Shown piece after piece: positions 8,578 to 17,120 of a stretch of DNA of 64,000 bases. Source of the DNA: Gemmatimonadota bacterium (GTDB taxonomy: Bacteria > JAAXHH01); NCBI GenBank assembly GCA_009841265.1, contig VXMB01000009.1, positions 1,037,911 through 1,101,910 on the forward strand. Direction: 5' to 3'. How positions within the stretch are numbered: position 1 is the first letter of the stretch; every line of letters begins with the position of its first letter. The translations under genes and the position numbers were made by a program. Below the pieces are notes generated by a model. It had not been told where the DNA came from. It was given only the letters and a program-made list of their open reading frames with translations, and did no database searches.

Positions 8578-9897
8578 ATGGAAATCAACTCGCTGAAGCT
8601 TGCCAACATCCGTGCAATTGAAGCTGCTGAATTTCGTTTTCAGGCTGGATTCAACTTGATCGTCGGAGCTAACGGCGTAGGAAAAAGTACCGTTTTGGAT
8701 GCGCTGCGAATCTGCCTATCTCGGATACTCCCCTTGGCGACAGATTCTCGTGCAAAGGCGATGTCGTTCGATATCAGCGACATACGTAACAACTTTCCGT
8801 TCTTGGATGCGGAACTGTCAATGACAATTGGTTGTGAGAAGTTTCGTTTTACGCGACGCCAGTGGCGCGATGTGTTTGCGGCAGATAATGCCGAATACCT
8901 CAAGAAACTCAGACGGAAGATTATGGAGTCAGAACGGCTACGTGACCGAGCACGAAGTCTTCTACGTGAACTTGAGGAACCCCATGGGGTTTCTGACTCT
9001 GACACCTTTGCGCCGTCAAAGTCAGAACTTAAGAACACCGCCTACGCTGCTTCGGTTGCCCCAAACTGTGTTTTTTTCTCTACCAATCGATCCGTGGTTT
9101 CAAATTCTAAAGTAACCAAATCGAGGACGGCTGGAGGTAAGTCAGCAGCTTATGCAGAGGCTCTTGTCTCTCGACCGATGCACATCGCTCATTTTGCCAA
9201 CTGGATGCGAGTTCAGGAGACTCTCGCAGAGGAGCAAAATGAAGCAAAGCGACATTTACAGGTGCTGCGATCGGCGGTAACTAGATTCCTGCCAAACTAT
9301 GAGAGCCTTCGTCCTGACGACGAGAAATCAACACGTCTAATGATAAAACAGGGGGAGAACGAACTTGATGTGGGCCAATTGTCGGAAGGCGAGCGCGGTG
9401 TATTGACTTTAGTCCTTGACCTTGCTCGACGACTGTCCCAAGCAAATCCATCACTCGACGACCCACTACGGGAAGGTCATGCAATCATTCTGATCGACGA
9501 GATCGACCTGCACCTACACCCGAAGTGGCAGCGACAGATCGTTCACAAGCTTACTGAAACCTTTCCACTTTGTCAGTTCATTGCGACGACCCATTCGCCG
9601 CAGGTCATCGGCGAAGTGCCTCACGAATGCATCCAGATCATCGCGGAGGACGGTGAGGTCTATTCGCCAACTTACTCCTTTGGCGTCGATTCAAGCCGGG
9701 TCTTGGAAGAGATTATGGACGCGGATCCGAGAACATCGGAGGTGAGGGAACTACTGTCGCGGTTGTCTCAAGTGATTGGAAAAGAGCAGTTTAACCAAGC
9801 TCTCGGCCTGATAGACCAACTCGCCGTCCGCTTAGGAGACGACGACCCCGAAGTAACACGTCTACGTACCCTACTTGAATTCATGGAGGGGGAATGA
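8578..9897 (+). CDS. ptuA: Septu-like PtuA ATPase (SMC/OLD-type AAA)
   Basis: 440-residue ABC/SMC-type ATPase. Walker A GANGVGKST is at residues 30-38, an ABC-like signature LSEGERG at 268-274, Walker B ILIDEID at 304-310, and the switch His in ATTHSP at 339. The region between is short and partly helical (about 105-135), too small for a true SMC coiled coil. It overlaps by 4 bp (ATGA) with an HNH nuclease of the family paired with Septu and Ec78-type retrons, which is the main reason for the PtuA call; no reverse transcriptase is present. Start at 8578 is preferred over TTG 8560 or ATG 8563 because MEINSLKLANIRAIE is the usual family N terminus. It lies inside the type I RM operon, one base after hsdS. 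Confidence 0.75.
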   Translation: MEINSLKLANIRAIEAAEFRFQAGFNLIVGANGVGKSTVLDALRICLSRILPLATDSRAKAMSFDISDIRNNFPFLDAELSMTIGCEKFRFTRRQWRDVFAADNAEYLKKLRRKIMESERLRDRARSLLRELEEPHGVSDSDTFAPSKSELKNTAYAASVAPNCVFFSTNRSVVSNSKVTKSRTAGGKSAAYAEALVSRPMHIAHFANWMRVQETLAEEQNEAKRHLQVLRSAVTRFLPNYESLRPDDEKSTRLMIKQGENELDVGQLSEGERGVLTLVLDLARRLSQANPSLDDPLREGHAIILIDEIDLHLHPKWQRQIVHKLTETFPLCQFIATTHSPQVIGEVPHECIQIIAEDGEVYSPTYSFGVDSSRVLEEIMDADPRTSEVRELLSRLSQVIGKEQFNQALGLIDQLAVRLGDDDPEVTRLRTLLEFMEGE

Positions 9898-10544
9898 GGA
9901 CGATCACCAAAGGCGTCGAGCCTCCAAGTCTCATGCAGCATCGTTTGACGCGGTACTGCGACTACGGCAACTACGCAGACAAGGCCGTGCTTCGGGAGGC
10001 AATGGTGAGGGAGCAACGCGGGCTGTGTTGCTATTGCATGAGGCGGATTCACAGTGACACGACTACAATGAAGATTGAGCACTGGCGCTGCCAGAGTCGT
10101 TATCCGACGGAACAACTCAACTATCGCAATCTTCTCGCTGCTTGTTTGGGTGGTGAGGGCCGGCCACCACACCTCCAGCACTGTGACACGAAAAAGGGAG
10201 ATAACGATATCCTATGGAATCCAGCTAATCCTTTACATCATATCGAAACGCGGCTTCGATATGATGTAGATGGCAGTATCCGATCAGATGATCCCACGTT
10301 TGACGCCCAACTCTGCCAGGTGCTGAACCTCAACCTCGCGCAACTAAAGAACAACCGAAAAGGCGTTCTCGATGCAGTTCTTGAATGGTGGCGTCACATG
10401 AAAGCAAAACTCAATGGTCCGGTACCGCGAATGAGGTTTGAACGGGAACGTGATCGGTGGCTCCCTCAGACAGGAGAACTAAAGCCATACTGTCAGGTCG
10501 TCATATCGTGGCTAGATCAGCGCTTGAAAAGAATGTCCACATGA
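9894..10544 (+). CDS. ptuB: Septu-like PtuB HNH endonuclease (TIGR02646-like)
   Basis: 216 residues. The core is an HNH/ββα-metal nuclease: a zinc-binding CCYC (45-48), the catalytic region [12 protein letters not shown] (His63), NYRNLLAAC (Asn79) and [10 protein letters not shown] (Cys97). The order CxxC, IEH, NLL, C fits the HNH endonuclease that accompanies Septu and retron ATPases. In Septu, PtuA and PtuB assemble into a complex that cuts nucleic acid on phage infection; here PtuB would supply the nuclease. Its start overlaps ptuA and its stop overlaps the hsdR start, each as ATGA, so all are translationally coupled. The C-terminal 80 residues are helical and unassigned. Confidence 0.78.
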   Translation: MRTITKGVEPPSLMQHRLTRYCDYGNYADKAVLREAMVREQRGLCCYCMRRIHSDTTTMKIEHWRCQSRYPTEQLNYRNLLAACLGGEGRPPHLQHCDTKKGDNDILWNPANPLHHIETRLRYDVDGSIRSDDPTFDAQLCQVLNLNLAQLKNNRKGVLDAVLEWWRHMKAKLNGPVPRMRFERERDRWLPQTGELKPYCQVVISWLDQRLKRMST

Positions 10545-13500
10545 GCAATTCTAGGCATTCGGAATCCGCCTTCGAAACCATCATCGAAACCCACTTACGC
10601 CAGGGCGGATACATTGCCATTGCTAAAGACGGCTTCGACCGCGAACGGGCAATCTTCCCTCAAACCGTACTCGCTTTCATCCGCGAAACCCAACCCTCTG
10701 AATGGGCCAGATTAGAAAAACTCCACGGCGACCAGACCGGCCAGCAGATTCTCTCGGACCTATGCAAGTGGATGGACACCAATGGCTCGCTTGCGACGCT
10801 CCGCCACGGCTTCAAGTGCTACGGTCGGACACTCTATGCAGCGTTCTTCAAAGCCGCCCACGAACTGAACCCAGAGCTTGAGGCCCGCTACGCAGCTAAC
10901 CAGCTCGGAATCACTCGCCAACTCCGTTTCTCCCCTCAGTCGGAAAAGTCACTCGATGTAACACTGAGTCTGAACGGTATCCCTATCGCCACGGTGGAAC
11001 TCAAGAACCCGCTTACCGGTCAGGCAGTAGCAGACGCGATCCACCAGTACCGGCGAGACCGCAATCCACGAGAGCCGATCTTCGAGTTCAAACGCCGCAC
11101 GCTCGTACATTTCGCTGTCGATACCGAGTGCGTACGTATGACCACGCGCCTGGCCGGCGACGCAACTCACTTCCTGCCCTTTGACAAGGGATCCGAAGGC
11201 GGCACCGGGAATCCGCACGATCCGGCGGGTCGTAGCTATCGTACGGCCTATCTCTGGGAGGAAGTACTCGCCCGGGACAGCCTGCTCGACATACTCGCCC
11301 GGTTCATCCACTTGCAGACCGAAGAGAAGCGCGACGACCAGGGTCGCAAGGTGAAGGCAGAAACGATGATTTTCCCTCGCTATCATCAGCTTCATGCCGT
11401 TCGCCTACTGGTGCAGAAGGCTCGCTGCGAAGGCGTCGGCAACAACTATCTCATAGAGCATTCGGCCGGCAGCGGTAAAAGCAATACGATCGGCTGGCTC
11501 GCCCACCGTCTTGCTTCCCTGCACAACGAGTCAAACGAGCGTGTCTTCGACAGCGTGATCGTGGTGACCGATCGCGTTGTACTGGACCAGCAACTGCAAG
11601 ACACGATCTACCAGTTCGAGCACAAGCTCGGTGTCGTACAGAAGATTGACGCGCATTCCCGGCAGCTTGCCGAGGCCCTGGGAAACGCTGTCCCTATTAT
11701 CATCACCACGCTCCAGAAATTTCCGTTTGTTTCGCGGCAATTGCTCAAGATAGCCGAGGAGCACGGCGTTGAAGGGACAGGCGTACTGCCCACTCGACGC
11801 TGCGCCGTCGTCATCGATGAAGCGCACAGTTCGCAGGGTGGGGAGACGGCGACGGATCTCAAGGAGGTCCTTGGGGGTGAAGATCTCCAAGAGGAAGCTC
11901 GGAATCGCGCCGAGGAGGAAGGCCACGAGGATCAGGAGGAACTGTTCCGCAGCATGGCCAAGCGCGGTCGGCAGGCGAATCTGAGTTTCTTCGCATTCAC
12001 GGCCACGCCCAAACATAAAACCCTTGCCGTATTCGGCCAGAATGGGGAACCAGTTCACCGGTACACGATGAGGCAGGCCATTGGGGAAGAGTTCATCCTC
12101 GACGTGCTCGAGAATTACACCACGTACGCGACATACTTCAAGCTGCTCAAAGCGTGCGAAGACGATCCGAACGTAGAGCGTAAGAAGGCGGCGCTTGCGC
12201 TCGCGCGTTTCTTACGCCTGCACCCGCACAATATAGCTCAGAAGACCGAGGTGATGGTCGAGCACTTCCAAGCGGTTACTCGGCATAAAATCCGCGGTCG
12301 GGCTAAAGCGATGGTCGTCACTGGATCCCGACTTGAGGCGGTACGCTACAAGCAGAGTTTTGATCGCTACATCAAGGAGAAGGGATACGCGATCAAAACC
12401 CTGGTAGCCTTCTCAGGAGAAGTCCGTGACGATAAGCTCCCGGAAGTAACGTACACCGAAGAGAAGATGAACTCCGGCATCCGGCAGAAGGAACTTCCCG
12501 AGAAGTTCGCGACCAAGGAGTATCAGGTGCTACTCGTCGCGGAGAAATACCAGACCGGTTTCGACCAACCGCTCCTGCACACGATGTACGTGGATCGGCG
12601 ACTTGCCGGCATTCAGGCGGTCCAGACGCTCTCCCGGCTGAACCGTATCCATCCCCACAAGGAGGACACTTTCGTCCTCGATTTCGTAAATGACCGGGAA
12701 GAAATCCGCGAGGCGTTCAGTGTCTACTACGAAGGAACGGAGATGGGAGAGGAAGTGGACCCGGCACGTATGTATGAGGTCAAGGAAGAACTCGACGCAT
12801 CTGGTATCTATCTCGGTGAAGAGGTTGAACAGTTTTGTGCCGTTTACTTCAAACCTAAAAAGCGTCATAACATTCAGGATCACCAAGCTATGAACGCCGC
12901 ACTCGATCCTGCCGTAACGAGATTTGCAGATCATCGGAATGACGACGAGGCCGAGGCCGAACACTGGCGCGCAAAGGTACAGGCTTTTCGCAACCTCTAC
13001 GGTTTCCTGAGCCAGATCATCCCATACCAGGATTCGGATCTGGAACGCTTGTACGTTTTCCTTCGCCACCTGGCCGCCAAGCTGCCCAAGCGTGGGACCG
13101 GTCCAGCCTATCGGTTTGACGACGAGGTGCGACTCGAGTATTACCGCCTGCAGAAAATTACTGAAGGCTCAATTTCCCCTACGGAAGGTGAATCGCGGGT
13201 GTTGGATGGACCGACCGAGGTCGGTAGCGGTGCCGCCCATGAGGAGTCGATGCCGCTTTCTCAGCTCATTGACGTTGTCAACGAACGCTTCGGTACCGAT
13301 TTCAATCAGGCGGACCAACTCTTCTTCGATCAGATCGTCGAAGCGGCCATGAGCGACGAAAGACTGCGCCAAGCAGCCGCGGTGAATCCGGAGGACAAAT
13401 TCGAACTGGTATTCAGGAATACGTTACAGCAACTCTTTGTCGAGCGTATGGACCAGAACGAGGAGATATTTGTACGCTTCATGAACGACCAGTCGTTTCA

Positions 13501-14107
13501 AAAGGTGGTCAACGAATGGCTTTCCTCTCAGACGTATCAGAAGCTTCGAAAGGTGGATGAGGAACCGCCTACCGCTGGATCTGGTATGTACCCACCCGAG
13601 TTGAACGTTGTAGCAGGTGACCCTGAAGAACGTTACGTCAACTGCGTACCCCTAGTGCCGCTCAGGATCGCAGCCGGTACCTTTAGCGATAAGCAGTACA
13701 TAGAAGAACAGGATTTCGATTGGGTGGCCTTCAATACAAGCCATCGCCTACGACAGGGGATGTTCGTCGCACAGGTCGAGGGCGAGTCGATGTTGCCGAC
13801 CATACCAGACGGTGCGTACTGCCTGTTCCGAGCCCCGGTGGAGGGTACTCGCCAGGGCAAGACCGTGCTGGTCCAACTAAGGGACGCCATCGACCCGGAA
13901 ACAGGGGCACGCTTCACCGTCAAACGGTACGAAAGCGAAAAGGTGATGGAGGACGATTCATGGCAACACACCAAAATCACACTTAAACCAATTAACCCGG
14001 AGTTTAATCCTATCATTCTTACCGAGAGCGACGAAGGTGATGTAGCAGTAATAGCAGAATTTCTCGAAGTGGTAACCGCTCCCGATGAAGCAGATCGCGA
14101 AATCTAG
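10541..14107 (+). CDS. hsdR: Type I restriction subunit R fused to a C-terminal S24 (LexA/UmuD-type) peptidase domain
   Basis: 1188 residues. The N-terminal PD-(D/E)xK nuclease is shown by [22 protein letters not shown] superfamily 2 translocase follows: Walker [26 protein letters not shown], the DEAH box [21 protein letters not shown] and [12 protein letters not shown] helical C-terminal HsdR region runs to about 1000. Residues about 1032-1188 then form an extra S24 domain: [12 protein letters not shown] with a LexA-like Ala-Gly bond (1045/1046), the nucleophile region [10 protein letters not shown] (Ser1083) and the general-base region ARFTVKRYE (Lys1128). Spacings are close to LexA (Ala-Ser 38, Ser-Lys 45). 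The start at 10541 overlaps the ptuB stop (ATGA). The longer upstream frame lies inside ptuB. Confidence 0.93.
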   Translation: MSNSRHSESAFETIIETHLRQGGYIAIAKDGFDRERAIFPQTVLAFIRETQPSEWARLEKLHGDQTGQQILSDLCKWMDTNGSLATLRHGFKCYGRTLYAAFFKAAHELNPELEARYAANQLGITRQLRFSPQSEKSLDVTLSLNGIPIATVELKNPLTGQAVADAIHQYRRDRNPREPIFEFKRRTLVHFAVDTECVRMTTRLAGDATHFLPFDKGSEGGTGNPHDPAGRSYRTAYLWEEVLARDSLLDILARFIHLQTEEKRDDQGRKVKAETMIFPRYHQLHAVRLLVQKARCEGVGNNYLIEHSAGSGKSNTIGWLAHRLASLHNESNERVFDSVIVVTDRVVLDQQLQDTIYQFEHKLGVVQKIDAHSRQLAEALGNAVPIIITTLQKFPFVSRQLLKIAEEHGVEGTGVLPTRRCAVVIDEAHSSQGGETATDLKEVLGGEDLQEEARNRAEEEGHEDQEELFRSMAKRGRQANLSFFAFTATPKHKTLAVFGQNGEPVHRYTMRQAIGEEFILDVLENYTTYATYFKLLKACEDDPNVERKKAALALARFLRLHPHNIAQKTEVMVEHFQAVTRHKIRGRAKAMVVTGSRLEAVRYKQSFDRYIKEKGYAIKTLVAFSGEVRDDKLPEVTYTEEKMNSGIRQKELPEKFATKEYQVLLVAEKYQTGFDQPLLHTMYVDRRLAGIQAVQTLSRLNRIHPHKEDTFVLDFVNDREEIREAFSVYYEGTEMGEEVDPARMYEVKEELDASGIYLGEEVEQFCAVYFKPKKRHNIQDHQAMNAALDPAVTRFADHRNDDEAEAEHWRAKVQAFRNLYGFLSQIIPYQDSDLERLYVFLRHLAAKLPKRGTGPAYRFDDEVRLEYYRLQKITEGSISPTEGESRVLDGPTEVGSGAAHEESMPLSQLIDVVNERFGTDFNQADQLFFDQIVEAAMSDERLRQAAAVNPEDKFELVFRNTLQQLFVERMDQNEEIFVRFMNDQSFQKVVNEWLSSQTYQKLRKVDEEPPTAGSGMYPPELNVVAGDPEERYVNCVPLVPLRIAAGTFSDKQYIEEQDFDWVAFNTSHRLRQGMFVAQVEGESMLPTIPDGAYCLFRAPVEGTRQGKTVLVQLRDAIDPETGARFTVKRYESEKVMEDDSWQHTKITLKPINPEFNPIILTESDEGDVAVIAEFLEVVTAPDEADREI

Positions 14108-14315
14108 CCGGATTCCAGGTACATCCTGGTCTTCGAAGCAGTCCTTAAAAACTAGCCCGCAGGTACATCCTCCATCCACTTGTAATGTCCTTCCGACGAG
14201 ACGATCCCTCTATCGCAGTCACTCCTGTCATTTCGTGATCTTCGTTACATTCCTACGCATAGGTACTCAGTAATCGTGTTTACTACTGACACAATGTTGG
14301 CAAAGGAATACTTAA

Positions 14316-14912
14316 ATGTTGTCAGAAGAGGAATTTAGACTGCAGGGTTATTCCACAAATTCTCTAGAGATGCTGGAAACAACAGAAGGACAGCTCAATG
14401 CTGTTTTTGCATGTTTCGGATCGGCGGCTCAGCACGGACAGTATTTCGAAAAAGCCCTTGGTGAGTTCATAGTTAAAATTAAGCATGTACTTGAGCCTGC
14501 TACACCAGAGAAGCACATACAAGCCGCCAAGAGTCGGCTTGCCAGAAAAACAATAGGACAACTCCTGAAAATCATGGGTAATCATGTACAGCCAGATGCG
14601 CAGTGGGTAACCGATTTACTGCTTAAAGCCCACAAAAGCCGAAACTTTCTTATACATCATTACTTCCTTGAGCGGGAGGACAGATTCAAGACGGCATCAG
14701 GACGTAAGGCTATGTTGAACGAACTATTGAATATCCAAAAACAGATAGAGGAAGCTACAGTCCTTGTTGATGGGATGCGCTTTGCAGTAACCGAACGAGT
14801 TCTGAATCGTGATTCGGATAGCAACGAAAGCGGGACGGCTTTATTTTCGATTGAGATCAGTATAAATGAAACCAAAAAACCTTGTAATGAAGGACTTGAC
14901 TTAACCACATAA
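14316..14912 (+). CDS. Uncharacterised helical protein with HEPN-like R(N)xxxH motif
   Basis: 198-residue, mostly helical protein with no family I can name with confidence. Residues about 105-120 read KAHKSRNFLIHHYFLE: an Arg-Asn followed by His four residues later, matching the Rx4-6H motif of HEPN ribonucleases, placed late in a helical bundle as in HEPN families. The C-terminal tail is polar. AAAGGAA lies ten bases before the ATG. It follows hsdR by 208 bases, a stretch with no gene that contains a short direct repeat (AGGTACATCCT near 14120 and 14161). It is AT-rich like the island around it. HEPN proteins often act as toxins or abortive-infection effectors; that role is only inferred. 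Confidence 0.6.
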   Translation: MLSEEEFRLQGYSTNSLEMLETTEGQLNAVFACFGSAAQHGQYFEKALGEFIVKIKHVLEPATPEKHIQAAKSRLARKTIGQLLKIMGNHVQPDAQWVTDLLLKAHKSRNFLIHHYFLEREDRFKTASGRKAMLNELLNIQKQIEEATVLVDGMRFAVTERVLNRDSDSNESGTALFSIEISINETKKPCNEGLDLTT

Positions 14913-14966
14913 AAAACAAGCTAAGTCTCTAAACTCAGCCTGATTCTGAAACAGAGGAACGCAACC

Positions 14967-15218
14967 ATGCGAATTGTAAACATGCACGAGGCCAAGACCC
15001 ATCTGTCGAGGCTCGTCCGAGACGCTGAGAACGGTGAACCGTTTATCATTGCACGGGCCGGAAAACCCGTCGTAAAGGTCATATCCGTCGACACGGCGGA
15101 TCCGGATACAGGCGTAACGCATCGGATAGGTTTTCTGGATGGCCAGTTTACCGTACCCGATGATTTTGACCACATGGGTTCAGCGGAAATCAAGAAGATC
15201 TTCGAGAACGAGCAGTGA
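14967..15218 (+). CDS. Phd/YefM-family antitoxin without a neighbouring toxin
   Basis: 83 residues starting MRIVNMHEAKTHLSRLV, then ENGEPFIIARAGKPVVKVISV, the typical N-terminal DNA-binding fold of Phd/YefM antitoxins, and a short acidic tail ending IKKIFENEQ that would bind a toxin. Normally a VapC (PIN) or RelE-type toxin gene overlaps the stop; here the bases after the stop close within nine codons in the coupled frame and no toxin-like sequence is visible before the next gene at 15305. It marks the right end of the AT-rich defence island, and is an orphan like the higA at the left end. Confidence 0.88.
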   Translation: MRIVNMHEAKTHLSRLVRDAENGEPFIIARAGKPVVKVISVDTADPDTGVTHRIGFLDGQFTVPDDFDHMGSAEIKKIFENEQ

Positions 15219-15304
15219 TCATTCTCCCCCAACAACGGTAGGGCGGGTCTTTCTTACCGGCGCACGCTCCTACAGTCCACAGCAAACAGAAAGACGTTAA
15301 ACCG

Positions 15305-17053
15305 ATGACATCCATATCCATAACCACCCCGATGCCACCGCCCGAATGGGCGCTCCTCCAAAAGGAATCCATGAAGGCTCAGGCCCGGGCCTGCGCATAC
15401 TTCTACAGCCGTTACTTCGACGAGCAGGGATACATGCGCTGCGTGCCGCGCTGGGGCGGCGACGACGGACCCGACGATGCCATCGAGAACCTGACCGGCT
15501 GGCCGACACTCTACATGATGGGCGGCCCGGAGGAACTGCTCGCCATGAGCAACCTCGCGCAGGACGGACACATCAAACAGTACACCGAGGCGAAGACGGT
15601 CGACGTACCCTTCTGCCGGGACGGGATGTACTACAAGGAGTTCCCGGTGATGTTCGACTGGCTGCACAACGGCGAGAGCATGTCGGTCTTCGGGGACCTG
15701 GGTCTCTGCGACCCGGACGCCGAGGAATTCGAACGGCGGGTGCGCCTGTGGTCCGGGTTCTACATGGACGAGGATCCCGGTGCGCGGAACTACGACCCGG
15801 AACACCGGATCATCCGCAGCCTGTTCAATGGCAGCCGCGGGCCCATGCTCCGGAAGGCCGAGCCCATTGACTGGGCGGGCGATCCTATCGAGGAGGGCCG
15901 CTTCGTCCTGGCACACGGCGAGCGCAACTTTCAGGAGATGCTGGGCCATTTCAAGGACTACACCGACGTGATCGGCGACCATCCCTCCAACATGCTGGCC
16001 ACGGGACTCGCCTTTAATGCCTATGCGCTGACGGGCGAGGACAAATTCAGGGACTGGATCCTGGAATACGTGGACGCCTGGGTGGAACGTACCCGGGCCA
16101 ACGGCGGCATCATCCCCACCAATATCGGGCTGGACGGCGCCATCGGCGGTGCCTGTGACGGAAAGTGGTACGGCGGGTGCTACGGATGGGGATTCACGAC
16201 CGTCGCCCCGCAGGACGGCCGGACCGTGCACCGCGACACGATCCACCTGGGCCTGTCGGGCTTCAGCCACGCGCTGCTGCTGACTGGGGACCGGTCCTAT
16301 GCGGCGCCGTGGAGCGAGATGATCGATCTGATTAACGAGAACGGGCGGGAAGAAGACGGCCAGATGGTGTACCCCAACAAGTATGGGGACGACGGCTGGT
16401 ACAACTTTACCCCCGGACCCTATAACGTCGGTGCGATGGAGACCTGGTACTGGTCGATGACCAAGGAAGCGCGGGCGCGCTGTGCCGATGATGCGTGGGT
16501 TCGTTACTTGTCCGGTGAACATCCCACGTATCCGGAAGAGGCATTGCAGGCCGACCTGGCGTCGGTCCGGCAGAAGGTGGAGTCGGTCCGCACCGATCCC
16601 TTGACACCGGACACGCGCCTGTCCGACAATACCAACGGCTTCAACCCCGCGACGCCGAACGCGCTGTTTCAGTTGACCATGGGCGGTCCTGCCCCGAAGC
16701 GCGCCCAGGCGGTCCACTGCATGTTCCGGTACTTCGATCTCGGTAGGCGCAGGCCCGGGCTGCCGGAAGACGTTGCGGCGCTGGTCGACGCGGTCGGCGA
16801 TACGAGGTCGGCGGTGACGCTGGTCAACCTCAACCCGGTAGATCCTGAGGATATCATCATCCAGGGCGGCGCCTACCGGGAACACGCATTGAAATCGGTT
16901 TCGGTGGAAAGCAAGGCCGCGGAAGCGGACGGACGGACCGTGGAAGTGGCCGGCGACTATCTCAGACTGCGGCTCGCGCCCGGCTCCGAGGCCCGCCTCG
17001 AGATCTCCATGGAACGATTTGCGAACCAGCCGACGCTGGCATTTCCCTGGTAG
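15305..17053 (+). CDS. Uncharacterised protein, likely (alpha/alpha)-barrel carbohydrate-active fold
   Basis: 582 residues. Aromatic- and glycine-rich segments recur (DGWYNFTPGPYNVGAMETWYW, IIPTNIGLDGAIGG, WYGGCYGWGFTTV), alternating with long helices such as ASNMLATGLAFNAYALTGEDKFRDWI-type stretches, as in six-hairpin glycosidase or lyase folds. The final 100 residues look like a beta-sandwich tail with RLRLAPGSEARLEI. There is no signal peptide, so it is probably cytoplasmic. I do not recognise the family and cannot point to catalytic residues with confidence; a role on a carbohydrate is a guess from fold features and the catabolic genes in the window. It is transcribed alone, convergent with the MATE gene. 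Confidence 0.8.
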   Translation: MTSISITTPMPPPEWALLQKESMKAQARACAYFYSRYFDEQGYMRCVPRWGGDDGPDDAIENLTGWPTLYMMGGPEELLAMSNLAQDGHIKQYTEAKTVDVPFCRDGMYYKEFPVMFDWLHNGESMSVFGDLGLCDPDAEEFERRVRLWSGFYMDEDPGARNYDPEHRIIRSLFNGSRGPMLRKAEPIDWAGDPIEEGRFVLAHGERNFQEMLGHFKDYTDVIGDHPSNMLATGLAFNAYALTGEDKFRDWILEYVDAWVERTRANGGIIPTNIGLDGAIGGACDGKWYGGCYGWGFTTVAPQDGRTVHRDTIHLGLSGFSHALLLTGDRSYAAPWSEMIDLINENGREEDGQMVYPNKYGDDGWYNFTPGPYNVGAMETWYWSMTKEARARCADDAWVRYLSGEHPTYPEEALQADLASVRQKVESVRTDPLTPDTRLSDNTNGFNPATPNALFQLTMGGPAPKRAQAVHCMFRYFDLGRRRPGLPEDVAALVDAVGDTRSAVTLVNLNPVDPEDIIIQGGAYREHALKSVSVESKAAEADGRTVEVAGDYLRLRLAPGSEARLEISMERFANQPTLAFPW

Positions 17054-17120
17054 ATCCTGTGCTAGCGACCGGTTCCTTTCCACCTCGACTACCAGTCGCG
17101 TCGGCAGTCCTGAATTTACT

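Noticed and set aside
10457..10540. Longer hsdR start at 10457
   Set aside because: It lies inside ptuB, and the ATGA overlap at 10541 followed by family sequence marks the true start.
8578..10544. Retron system
   Set aside because: The ATPase/HNH pair also occurs in retrons, but no reverse transcriptase or msr-msd-like structure is present near it.
3150..15300. Attachment-site direct repeats bounding the defence island
   Set aside because: Comparing the edges by eye gave no shared stretch beyond chance length, and no integrase is present.
15254..17083. A 609-codon open frame on the minus strand opposite the 15305-17053 gene
   Set aside because: Residue make-up is Arg/His/Val-rich with no family features, as expected from antisense reading of GC-rich codons, while the plus-strand frame has ordered motifs.
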